Shown piece after piece: positions 44,641 to 54,954 of a DNA stretch of 64,000 bases. Within the stretch, counting starts at the first letter, position 1. Each line of letters begins with the position of its first letter. The notes beneath the pieces were generated by a model. The model was not told the origin of the DNA, searched no databases, and worked only from the letters and a program-made list of their open reading frames with translations. This stretch comes from Lytechinus pictus. Its lineage: Eukaryota > Echinodermata > Echinoidea > Temnopleuroida > Toxopneustidae. The stretch is from the NCBI RefSeq assembly GCF_037042905.1, contig NC_087246.1, forward strand, positions 34,900,001 to 34,964,000, read 5' to 3'. The position numbers and the translations under genes were made by a program.

Positions 44641-45748
44641 TGAATTGTCCAATATATATATTATTTCATGAAAATAACAAGTGATAAGGATAAGGAAGTA
44701 TTTAAGAGGAGAAAATTATCAAATTATTTTCTTTGTGTAACTTAACGATGAAATGACAATATCTTTTTGCAAATAAGATATTTTCGTTAATTAGGATTAA
44801 ATTCTGGATTTCATTAGATGATAGTTTTAAAGGTTCCCCAAAGCTTGCATAGCTTTAAAAAAAAATTGAAAAGCACATTGTTTTCCAAATACATAAACCT
44901 CAACAGTGACTGACTTGAAGAATTATTTTCTCTCTCTCTCTCTCCCTCTTTCTGTTACTCTTACATCAGCTTTTTCATTTTATTTATTTTTGCACTAATA
45001 TGCACAATAATATAATTCAATTTGTGCGTGTCATTTGTATTTACATCCTATATTTAACATTGTAAGTGTTCAATGTATGCAGTCATGAAAACAGTGTTTG
45101 GCTAATTATGTATTTTACTTTACGAAAAACAAATTATAGGCCTACTATTCGTCATGTTCATATTTTCGGGATCTAGTGACCTTCTCCCCGACTTACTGCA
45201 GTTACTTATTCAATACTTTGCTAAATTTCTATACAATGATCACTTTTTAAAATTGACATTTTAATCCAATTGTTCTTTGTTTATCATGTATGTATGTATG
45301 TATTATTGTGAATTATAATTATTCTCCAGTTATTACTATGAATTTGTAAATGAAACAATGCAAATCAAATCAAAGTATGGTACCAATAAAGATATTGTAC
45401 ATCTTTCCTCCTGCGTTGTGCTCGCTTGTTTTATTTTTAGATACATGCAGGTAAGTTTTGTAAAGAAAATGATTTGGCACATTTGGCGAGTACGATGACA
45501 AAATTGTAATTCTGATACCTCATGGCCCATTCTACATTCGATTACAAGAATAAAAAGATACCCCCCAAAAAGAAAACAATCCTGGACTCGCACTTTAGTC
45601 TATAACTTGTTTCAAAATTGAAAGTTCCCTTTTTGCAAAATGATATATGCAGCCATTTTCTGTTCTCTTGTTTTTCGCAAAACTTACAAGATACTTACAT
45701 ATTTTAAAATATCAAATGCATATTTCAGTAAGCAACAAATATCACTCC

Positions 45749-45751
<3 letters not shown>
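44641..45751. other. AT-rich spacer
   Basis: Contains a short TC repeat at 44932-44950 and nothing coding that I recognise. Confidence 0.3.
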
Positions 45752-45814
<63 letters not shown>

Positions 45815-45824
45815 TATATATATA
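45752..45824. repeat. (TA)n microsatellite
   Basis: Alternating AT for about 73 bp with one interruption near 45811. Confidence 0.95.
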
Positions 45825-46690
45825 ACTGCATTCATGAGTGCCTATACAAAAGATACAAGACATTTCATTTTACAAATGGCCTCGAAATGGAAAAGTCGCC
45901 TTTAATAGTTTTCTGAAATTCCGAACAGATGACCTCGCACCAAGTTATGTTGCTACCTTGGGCATGTTAACATTACATCAACAAAACCTACATCCAGTCA
46001 CAGCAAAGTGACAAATCAAGTGGTGGGCGGACTTGAACCTGGGGCGGATTAGCCCCACTCTTCCCTATCCGATTTGTTAGATGTATCCTATTCATCAGTC
46101 ACTAAATGCTCGCGCTTCGCGCTTGTGTAAATTCTTTAGTTAATTTGATACACATAACAAAAACTAGTAGTAAGTTTTAATTTTCTTGTCTTATTACATA
46201 AAATATCCAAAAGTTTGAGATGGTGATTCGCGCCTGTAACATCTCGCAAGGATGCTCTTTTGACAGTAATCACCACAATTGACCAAAAATCGAATTTCAC
46301 ATATTCAGGTTTTAAATTTTTTCTGACCATTTGCTCGCGGAAAAAATAAAGCCTACGTAAAATTATGTAATCAATCACTAGTCCTGAAGGCTTTGCTCAA
46401 CTTTAGTACCACAAAACTCACAACTACTTCACGCAGATGATAATCTCATGGTGAAAATATCCGTTTGCACCAAATGCCCATTTTGACATATAAGTTCCCT
46501 TTTTTACTCTCCCTCCAACTTTCATGGGGTGCACGCCTTTCCCCTGTGTACTGCACTTGTACCAAGTGGTAGCTAGCGCATATATAAAAAAGGAAATGAC
46601 TCATTGAACCCTTTCCCTTCTCAATATCTTTCTCTTTCTTATTTTATTTCTATCTCCAATTTTGGAAATTTACGACAGTGGTTTTAATTG
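45825..46690. other. AT-rich spacer with possible decayed SINE
   Basis: On the minus strand, 46030-46040 reads GGTTCAAGTCC, a good Pol III B box, with a poor A box about 30 bp before it. It may be an old tRNA-derived SINE. A CTCGCGCTTCGCGC word lies near 46108. No genes. Confidence 0.3.
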
Positions 46691-46694
46691 TTAA

Positions 46695-47362
46695 AGGACA
46701 AGTCCACCCCAACAAAAAGTTGATTTGAATAAAAAGATAAAAATCTAGCAAGCATAACACTGAAAATTTCATCGAAATCGGATGAAAAATAAGAAAGTTA
46801 TGACATTTAAAACTTTCGCTTCATTTCACAAAACAGTTATATACACATCCTAGTCAGTATGCAAATAAAGAGACTTATGACGTCATCCACTCTTTCTTTT
46901 GTATTTTATTATCTGAAATATGAAACATTCTCATTTTCTCCTTATTGTCAAGTGATACAAGGATTAATTCCTCCCTGAACATGTGGAATTAGAATTATTT
47001 AATGCTACATTTATTTCAGTTTTCACGCAGGGTAGCCCTTTCAGTTATAGAACTGATTTACAAAGAGGCCCTGCAAAATATGGTTTAGTCAAGTTGGTCA
47101 TTAATGTTAAAACTGTAAAAAGTGAAATATTTTATAATTCAAACAATTGAAAACAAAAGAAATAGTGCGTGATGGACATCATCGACTGTCTTATTAACAT
47201 GTCACTGAGTTGTGCATATCACTGTTTTGTGAAAAATAAGCGAAACTTAAAAATGTCATAACTTTCTTATTTTACATCCGATTTTGATGAAATTTTCAGT
47301 TATGCTAGTTTGATTTTTCTCTACTTATTCAAATCAACGTTTTTCTCGGGTGGACTTGACCA
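46695..47362. mobile_element. AAGTCCACC-type MITE, TTAA-flanked, 668 bp
   Basis: Left AGGACAAGTCCACCCCAACA and right (reverse complement) TGGTCAAGTCCACCCGAGAA, with TTAA at 46691-46694 and 47363-47366. Terminal inverted repeats extend about 160 bp and include GAAAATTTCATCRAAATCGG ATG and AAGAAAGTTATGACAT. Non-coding. Confidence 0.85.
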
Positions 47363-47494
47363 TTAATAAGCTAACCATTTTTTCATAAATAGTAAACAAA
47401 GAAGGATTACACATATGTTATAAACTTCGGCATTTATTGCCATGTCAGAAATGAAAGTTAGCATTTCAAATAGTCGCAAAACAAATCCTCATTA

Positions 47495-48090
47495 AAAGGA
47501 TGATCCGGGCTGAAAATATTTATATCTAAATAAATAATAAAATTCACTGAGCAAAATGCTGAAAATTTCATCAAAATCGGATAACAAATAACGAAGTTTT
47601 ATCAATATTTTGTGAAAACAGTTATATGCACATCGTCATGAATATTCATTAGGTGGGCTGATGTCACATCCCCTCTTCCCTTTTCTTATGTTATTACATG
47701 AAATCATAAATGTTTCATTTTTTCATACATGTGTAAATGATGTGTCTCCATTATGATGAAATAAGTTGCGGCAGTAAATAACTAATGCACTTAATCAGTT
47801 GTCAATCCAATTGTTTTAGTTCTTGGTAGAAATTTTTGAATAAACCTAATTTCATATAATGAAATACAAAAGAACAAGTGGGAAAGGATATCATCAGCCC
47901 ACCTAATGAATATTCATAAATACATGCCTAGAACTATTTCAACGGCAAAATGCAAATCTTTAATATTCAATAACTTTGCTTTAATAACAAATAATTTGTT
48001 ATCCGATTTTTATAAAACTTTCAGCATTTTGCTTTGTGAATTTTACTCTATGTATTGATATGTAAATATCTCCAGCTGGGACCATCCCTT
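47495..48090. mobile_element. AAGGATGATCC-type MITE
   Basis: Left AAGGATGATCCGGGCTGAAA and right (reverse complement) AAGGGATGGTCCCAGCTGGA; the inverted similarity runs over 110 bp and includes GCAAAATGCTGAAAATTTCA TCAAAATCGGATAACAAAT. TTAA precedes the left end. It shares the inner module with the preceding family. Confidence 0.75.
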
Positions 48091-48381
48091 CATAAGGTAA
48101 ACTCTTTGGTAAAAATTGTTTATTTGTAAAAGAAGAAAAGCAAGATCTGCAAAGATATCATTTTCTTAATTTCTTTTGATTTTTGGCCTCAGTGCATAGC
48201 ATTTCTCTATAAATTAGCTAAATCGAAGTCCTGGTTCAAAGATAATTTTAGATGTTTCTCAGTCTTCTCAGGCTCATCTTTTCTCATATCCGTCACATCT
48301 TTTCATATTTCCACAATACTTTTACTTGCCTCATACCAATGCTGGTGCTCACACACATTATTCATATATTCTGTACTCTTA

Positions 48382-48600
48382 TGGGGTGTTGCAAGAAACT
48401 TGCGATTGATCGCAAGTCAATTTCAGGTCCCAAAATCAATTGAAATTCATGCATTTCATTGCAAATTTGCAACTGACTGATGGCCTGCTTTTTGCATCAA
48501 TAAGTATAAATTGATTTGCCTTAGTTTAAATTGATCTATTACTTGTAAATTTGCATCATAAATTTGCAATTGATCGCAAATATTTTCTTGCAACACCCCA
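48382..48600. mobile_element. GGGGTGTTGCAAGAAA-type MITE (219 bp)
   Basis: TGGGGTGTTGCAAGAAA at 48382 is inverted at 48584-48600. Inner ATTGATCGCAA words are also inverted. Confidence 0.75.
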
Positions 48601-49630
48601 ACATTAATTTTAAGGCATCTATGAATTTGACATACATCAAGTAACTGAAGCATCACCAGGCTTAAACATTATAAAATGAATGAATGTAAGTCATTATAAT
48701 AAGCTTAAGATACAGTACATAAAGTACTCAAGAAACACATGTGCATATAAAGTGCTGATGTAACTTTATTGAAGAAAAAATTAACAAAATACACTGAGAT
48801 GTGAAGCAAATCTAGTCGTCAATATACTTCATAAAACTCTTAGATTAAGAAAGACAAAAGTCATGTTATCTGTATGGGTAACAAATACTCTACTCCACAA
48901 AACTATTCAAATAATAGTTTAAATTAAACTCCATATATCTCATACCATAAGGAAGACCAAACAATTTAGATTAGAAGGCCACACCCCGATGTGTACAAGA
49001 CAACCTTTTACTTGAGGTGGAGTGGGCCTGTTTCTATAAAATATATGTACATAAAAGAAAGAGCAATCAAAAGAAACAAACGTACTAGCAAAATGATGCT
49101 ATATATATCTTGCTAAGGAGAACAAAGCAGCAAAAATAAAGCGAAGTATAAAGCAAATGAATACTCTGTGAAACTCCTAAAAACAAAACTAGACAAAAGC
49201 ATTATATATACGACATAAAATTCTTAGAATACAAAAAAAATCATATACCTGAGTTATTAAAATACAATAATATGGCAAGTCAACTATATATTGTTGTTTG
49301 TGGGTGGGGTGGGACGCAAAGCCAAATCCTCGACCACTAAGCCAGAACCCAATCCTGATACATTCAGAAACCTGAAATTGATGATTGCACAAACATGAAT
49401 ATCCAAAACATTATGGATCTATATAGCCAAAATAATAACAGTTCCATGTCTTCTGACTCCATAATTACCAGAGGAATACTATATATTGGATATATACAAA
49501 TTTGATCAATAAAACTGTAAAAGAGATATTCTAATAAAAAACTTTTGATTTGAGATCCAACGCGCAATGTTCACTTTCCAACAATGAGCAGCTCGCCACC
49601 AACAGGAGATAGGTACCAGTGACGCCCTGG
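48601..49630. other. AT-rich spacer
   Basis: Nothing coding recognised. A tRNA-like A box on the minus strand near 49340 lacks a B box. Confidence 0.3.
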
Positions 49631-49855
49631 AATAGACCGGTTTACTAATATAGTCAAATTTATGGATGTTTCTTCCATCGGGGCCTAGTAACGAGTTATT
49701 CTATTAACCTGTACCTATTAATGGTATTTCAATACTTGGAATCCACTTTGCATACATTAGTTGTTGCTATTTTCGGCAAATATCAGGCAAGCTTTCCGGT
49801 TGTTAGAAGCAACTGGTATGCATAAAATTTGAATATGTTAGTAAACCGGTCTATT
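49631..49855. mobile_element. AATAGACCGGTTTACTAA-type MITE (225 bp)
   Basis: AATAGACCGGTTTACTAATA at the left and AATAGACCGGTTTACTAACA (reverse complement) at the right, followed by ATTCAAATTT-like inner pairing. Confidence 0.75.
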
Positions 49856-50128
49856 GATCCTTGTTTAATTCATATAAAATTAGAATGCATATAATTAGAA
49901 ATGTTTATTTTGCAGGTTTTATTCTTGCTTGCATTCATGTCATGAAATGATCAGTGTGATGTTTTTGTTAAAAAAAATCCCCCAAAAAATAAGAGTGAAA
50001 AAATCCTCAAAGTCACAAATGGTTTTTAAGGTATAAAATTAAGCATAACTCCCAGACAGTTTTATGACCACTATTTTTTAGTAATCTGAAGACTTTTAAT
50101 ACAAGAACAAAGTCTGATATAGCAGTAG
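49856..50128. other. AT-rich spacer
   Basis: Nothing recognised. Confidence 0.3.
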
Positions 50129-51230
50129 TGTAATCTGGGCCTACTTGCGTGCAGTATAAAAGACATCACCGCATTGGTCAGATCATGCTGAGAGGACTCG
50201 CACTACTGCGTACGGTATTGATAAAAAAGATTCACGTTGCATGTCATGTAAGAGTCATATTAAAATCTTTGTGAAACACCCCTGACCTTATTGTGTAACC
50301 TGACTAAAAGTGTAACATGGCCTGATCATGTAGTCTTGCCTTGTAATGTAACCCAACATTAAAGAGTAACTAGGTTAAAACTGAAACATGGTCAACGCAA
50401 CCTGGGGGGTGTTTCACAAAGATTTAAGTATGACTTAAATCGCACTTAAATGCCGACGCGTATCTGAAATGCAACGCGCAATCTAATTCATCAATACGCA
50501 ATAGTGCGCGTCCTCTTTGCATGATCTGACCAATGCGCAATGCGGTCATGGCTTTTATACCACGCAAAACTAGGCATTTCAGTGCGACTCTAAGTCATAA
50601 TTAAATCTTTGTGAAACACCCCCTGGCCTATATAATGTAACCTGGAATTAAAAAGTAATCTGGCTTTGATAGGCTTTAAAGTGTGATACCTGTGCTTATT
50701 GTGTAACCTGGCCTTATAGTTTAACCTGCAAAGAGTTAACTTCTTAAAACAGTAACCTTGCTTTAAACCTGGCTTTAAAATGTATCCTGATCTTTTAGTG
50801 TAATCTAGGCTGAGTTGCCTGATAGTGTGATACCTGTGCTTATTGTGTAACCTTGCCTTATAATGTAACCTGCAATTGAAAAGTCAAGTGGCTGATCCAT
50901 AGACCTTTTAAGTGTGATTCATGTGCTTATTGTGTAACCTCTCCTAATAATTTAACCTGCTTTTAAGAGTTACCTTCTTTAAAGCGTAACCAGGCTTTAG
51001 AAGGTATCCTGATCTATAAGTGTAATCTGGGCCTACTTGCATGCAGTATAAAAGACATCACTGCATTGGTCAGATCATGCTGATAGGACTCGCACTACTG
51101 CGTACGGTATTGATAAAAAAGATTCACGTTGCATGTCATGTAAGAGTCATATTAAAATCTTTGTGAAACACCACTGACCTTATAGTGTAACCTGACTAAA
51201 AGTGTAACATGGGTGGTGTTTCACAACAAT
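50129..51230 (+). repeat. Minisatellite with a 205-bp block duplicated ~890 bp apart
   Basis: A block from GTGTAATCTGGGCCTACTTG to GACTAAAAGTGTAACATG occurs at about 50129-50340 and 51020-51212. Between the copies the sequence is made of irregular 20-25 bp units (GTGTAACCTGGCCTTATA, TTAACCTGC, AAAGTAACCTGGCTT). A partial third piece (AAAAGACATCACCGCATTGG) lies at about 52970-53007. Confidence 0.75.
50405..50623. mobile_element. GGGTGTTTCACAAAG-type MITE, copy 1
   Basis: GGGTGTTTCACAAAGATTTA and its complement at the right, followed inside by AGTATGACTTA/TAAGTCATAATTAAA. CCTGG/CCTGG lies on both sides. Confidence 0.75.
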
Positions 51231-51391
51231 TTAAGTATGACTTAGGTAGCACTTAAATGCCAACGCAAACAGGCAGTAGTGCGCTGCCTCTACTCATGAC
51301 CTGACCAATGACGTCATGCCTCTTATATCGCACGTAATGAGGCATTTAAGGACGACTCTTAGTCATACTTAAATCTTTGTGAAACACCCCC
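51211..51391. mobile_element. GGGTGTTTCACAAAG-type MITE, copy 2
   Basis: GGTGGTGTTTCACAACAATT at the left and GGGGGTGTTTCACAAAGATT (reverse complement) at the right; shorter than copy 1. Confidence 0.7.
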
Positions 51392-51403
51392 TGGCCTTAT
51401 ATT

Positions 51404-51546
51404 GCATGCGTGAGTAGCAGACAGCATGGTAGTTGGACCGCAAGGTGTGCAGTGTCGAAGCTTAAATCGCATGGTAGTCATAAGCCTCGACACCGCACAC
51501 CTTGCGATCCGACTTTCATGCTATGCTGTCTTTGACTCACGCATGC
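51404..51546. repeat. 143-bp near-palindrome
   Basis: GCATGCGTGAGT at the left and ACTCACGCATGC at the right, with GACAGCAT, GCAAGGTGTGC and GTGTCGA pairing toward the centre near 51470. It can fold into a long hairpin. Confidence 0.75.
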
Positions 51547-51596
51547 TGCGCTTTTTGCCATAGCAACTGAGAAAATAGCGCTTACTACGTACAGCG

Positions 51597-52781
51597 CAAC
51601 GAACGTAGAGGGCAGCAACACACAAGCGTGTTGCTCTAAGGAAGGTCAACTCCGCTCGAATTTTGTGACCACTTTAAAAAATAAGGTGGGGTTTTGGGAA
51701 ATTTGTCGAGTTGATTTTTTTTCATTTGTTAATTTCAAATATTTTTTAATGAACAATTATTAGATCGGTTATTCTGGGTATAAATATTGAAAATATTACT
51801 TTCATTTTTAAAGAAAATATTTAGCTTAAATAATCATGATTTTGACATTTTTCCTCATTTTGGAATATTAAGCCTGTGACGAGGATACCTCATATCTCTT
51901 ATTTTCTTCTGCTGAATTTCGCTGCACCACTAATAAATGCATAGACAACCACCGTAATAATCGAGGTCATTTTTCTGACCTGGGTGCGCCGAGTCTGGGC
52001 CGGTCGCGCAGCTAGCTAGTGACGTTGATGATGCGCTGGGGCTTCAGGCGACTCGTCATAGATCTAGCAACTTAGACAATGACGTCTAATTTGCCTGGCC
52101 TGATTTGAAGTGTAATGGCTTCAGGGCTGATGTTTATCAACGATGATTGTTCAAGGTTAGATTTCAAATTTTAAATGTCATTTGACTTTTAAGTCTATAA
52201 ATCTGAAATAAAGGCGCTGTATCCCCGAAATCCGGGTCTAAATTTCAACTCTGAGTCCGAGACCATGGCATGGACGGCGAAAAAACAACCCATGCATCGG
52301 ATGCATTGCATTGGCTGCGCGCTGCGCTGCAGCTGCACTGTGATGATGGGTTCAGCGAAGAGCTCAGAGAAAATAAGGTGGTTATATTCAATCCCGAAAT
52401 GCTTTGCGAGTGGTCACAAAATCGTCTCGACGCAAATCACCTAATACAGCCGCCTGGTGAAATCGCTGATAACAACAATCACCGATTTGGTAATGATTTT
52501 AGTTTCCTGAAACTTATATTTGTAAAGTTTTAAATATCAAAGTATGTTTTTATATGTATGTATATTCCTCAACATATTTTTAAAGTTATCTTTGATATTG
52601 TTGTAGTCATATTCTTTCATATTCGTTTTTTGATCGCTACTAATTTGTTGTTGTATTGGATCGGCATTTGATTTCGTTGGCATGAACAATAAAATACGCG
52701 CGCAGCTCAGCTGCATGCGCGTATCGAGTTGACCTTCCTTATAGCAACACGCTTGTGTGTTGCTGCCCTCTACGTTCGTTG
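51597..52781. mobile_element. TIR element with 8-bp target duplication carrying an exon
   Basis: CAACGAACGTAGAGGGCAGC at 51597 is inverted at the right; the inverted repeat is 56 bp with one mismatch and contains an inner short palindrome (ACACGCTTGTGT type). GTACAGCG lies directly on both sides (51589-51596 and 52782-52789). 8-bp duplications with CA ends fit hAT or P superfamilies. It is 1185 bp; the interior has AT-rich flanks and a CpG-richer core (about 51960-52330). Confidence 0.85.
52270..52489 (+). CDS. Unknown first-exon-like ORF inside the 8-bp-TSD element
   Basis: ATG at 52270 to a donor-like TTTG|GTAATG. About 73 codons, beginning MDGEKTTHASDALHWLRAAL and including NPEMLCEWSQNRL. 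Codon usage looks like coding sequence, and the region before it is CpG-rich. An earlier overlapping ATG at 52264 is in another, less likely frame. I recognise no family. It could be the 5' exon of the element's own transposase or a captured host exon. Confidence 0.4.
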
Positions 52782-52789
52782 GTACAGCG

Positions 52790-52987
52790 TATGCATGTTG
52801 TATATCATATACGCGTCGTGCAACTCTGCTGTCTGATTGGTTGGAAGTTGGATTGAGCCTGCGGTTCAGTCACGGTTTTCTTTACGACTTGTCTCTGACC
52901 GGTCTGCGACTCTCAAGCTGACAAGAGCTGTGACGCCGGATCGGGTCGTAAGGTGTGCGCTTGCCTTAAAAGACATCACCGCATTGG
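52790..52987. other. Flank of the 8-bp-TSD element
   Basis: No gene; GTAAGGTGTGCGC near 52950 echoes the palindrome at 51404. Confidence 0.3.
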
Positions 52988-53176
52988 TCAGATCATGCTG
53001 AGAGGATCTACCTTTTCCTCATCTAAAGATGGGCGGATATCTTTCCATAGGTCCTCTTCCCTCTTCTTGGAAAGTTCCATTGTTGACTTAACTGGGGGCA
53101 TCTGAAAAAGTATTGGGATGTCCGCAGAGTTCACCATAACAGATAATTTTTCTTCCTCTGCGTTGCTTGCCTTCAT
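52988..53176 (-). CDS. Possible exon of unknown protein
   Basis: Minus-strand frame with MKASNAEEEKLSVMVNSADI and ELSKKREEDLWKDIRPSLDE, ending near a donor-like AAG|GTAGAT and the repeat piece at 53007. Composition is protein-like (mixed charged and hydrophobic residues) unlike neighbouring repeats. The upstream reading HYDWN could extend it to an AG near 53192. No family is recognised. Confidence 0.3.
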   Translation of the reverse strand: MKASNAEEEKLSVMVNSADIPILFQMPPVKSTMELSKKREEDLWKDIRPSLDEEKVDPLSMI

Positions 53177-53439
53177 GTTCCAGTCATAATGCCTTGTTCC
53201 GATAACTTAAATCTGCATGTTGGATGAAAGCAAATGAAAAGTGTTATAAAAATACTTACATTGCTTCATGATTTGGAGAGCATATCGAGATTAGAGTAAC
53301 AAGTGGAATGCCTCTGGCGGTCTTACCTGCATCACGCGATTCAATATAGCAGCAGTGCTGACTTTGAAAACTACTTATAACTCGCACAAGATGTTCAGTG
53401 ATACTTGGTTACTCTTACGTCCACGTTTTATGAACTAGA

Positions 53440-54240
53440 CCAATACACTTACAGAGATATGATGGTAATTCAACAAATACCCCAACATGGCCAAAGTTCA
53501 TTGACCTTACATGACCTTTGACCTTGAACATGTGACCTAAAACTTGCACAGGATGTTCAGTGATACCTTTTGATTACTCTTATGTCCAAGTTTCATGAGT
53601 CAGATCCATAAACTTTCAAAGTTATGATGAAACAAATTCGTATATTTAATGAGATGTGACCTTAGAACAGCGGTCTCCGAATTCAAACTTTGCCTGTATT
53701 TTGGTGTCATCTACCTACATACCAAAAAAATTTAATCCATTAAATATTTTTCGAGTTTTTGCGCGGAAACCAACTCACATACTTAACGAGCTGTGACCTT
53801 TGACCTGCGGACTCCGAATTCAAACTTAGCCTGTATTTTGGTGTCATCTGCCTATACACCAAACATTTTTAAAATCCATTAAATATTTTTTGAGTTTTTG
53901 CGCGGAAACCAACTCGCATATTTAATGAGATGTGACCTTTGACCTACATGCAGACTCCAACTTGCATATTTAATGAGCTGGAAACCAACTTAAATATTTA
54001 ATGAGCTGCGACCTTTGACCTGCAGACTCCGAATTCGAACTTAGCCTGTATTTTAGTGTCATCTACCTACACACCAAACAGTATTGAAATCCATTAAATA
54101 TTTTTTGAGTTATTGCTTGGAAACCAAGTGGGGGGACGGACAGATGGACGGACAAGGGCAACGCTTAATGCCCCCGACGGACTTCGTCTGCGGGGGCATA
54201 AAAACCCGGAATAGTCATGTATCACGGGTGCACCATCTCA
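53440..54240. repeat. ~140-bp tandem array with DR1 motifs, part 1
   Basis: Units of about 140 bp: ATATTTAATGAGATGTGACC, TTTGACCTGCAGACTCCG, AACTTAGCCTGTATTTTGGT and GTCATCTACCTACACACCAA. Units begin near 53645, 53785, 53925 and 53998. The array ends at a hairpin (ATGCCCCCGACGGA/TCTGCGGGGGCAT, 54168-54199) followed by AAAAA, a terminus like that of a mobile repeat. Confidence 0.75.
53512..54021 (-). promoter_or_regulatory. DR1 (AGGTCA-n-AGGTCA) sites
   Basis: TGACCTTTGACCT, the complement of the DR1 element AGGTCAAAGGTCA, occurs at 53512-53524, 53794-53806, 53933-53945 and with one mismatch at 54009-54021. DR1 is known to bind RXR, HNF4, COUP-TF and PPAR type receptors; use here is inference. 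Confidence 0.5.
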
Positions 54241-54268
54241 CTATTAATTTTGTATTTTCAACTTGCTA

Positions 54269-54471
54269 CACTGTAAAAACTGTGGTGTTAAACCTGACAC
54301 CAGTAGGTGTCTATAGAGGACCACACACTGAAGTGCTAAAATTACACACTAGAGATTGAATGTAACACCACTTTAATTGTACAACCAAAAATGTTGTAAT
54401 ATTTAACACCGGGATAAAATGACTGGTGTGTTCCTCTATGTACACCGGTTAACACCACAGTTTTTGCTGTG
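54269..54471. mobile_element. TA-flanked MITE (203 bp)
   Basis: CACTGTAAAAACTGTGGTGT at the left and CACAGCAAAAACTGTGGTGT (reverse complement) at the right, with TA on both sides (54267-54268, 54472-54473). Tc1/mariner-like and non-coding. Confidence 0.75.
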
Positions 54472-54479
54472 TATCAACC

Positions 54480-54950
54480 AATGAACAAATTGAGACCTTT
54501 GAACCAACTTGCATATATAATGAGCTGTGACCTTTGACCTTTGAATTTGAACTTAGCCTGTATTTTGGTGTCATCTACCTACACACCCAATTTTCTTTAA
54601 AATCTGTTGAATATTCCATAAGTTATCATGCGGAAACAAACTCGTATATTTAATGAGATGTGACCTTTCAACAGCTGACTCTGAATTCAAACTTAGCCTG
54701 TATTTTTGTGTCATCTACCTACACACCAAATACTTTTAAAATTCATTAGATATTTTTTGAGTCATTGCGTGGAAAAAAACTTGCATATTTAATGAGCTGT
54801 GACCTTTGGACTCCATTTCGAACTTAGCCTGTATTTTGGTGTCATCTACCTACACACCAAATATTTTTAAAATTCATTAGATATTTTTCGAGTTATTGCG
54901 TGGAAATCAACTTGCATATTTAATGAGCTGTGACCTTTGACCTGCAAAAT
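54480..54950. repeat. ~140-bp tandem array with DR1 motifs, part 2
   Basis: Continuation of the array with units near 54515, 54650, 54785 and 54920. Perfect DR1 complements lie at 54528-54540 and 54931-54943. It ends where the giant palindrome begins. Confidence 0.7.
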
Positions 54951-54954
54951 TATC

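Noticed and set aside
49310..49380. tRNA-like A box TGGCTTAGTGG on the minus strand
   Set aside because: No B box at the proper distance and no acceptor stem, so no tRNA or SINE can be supported.
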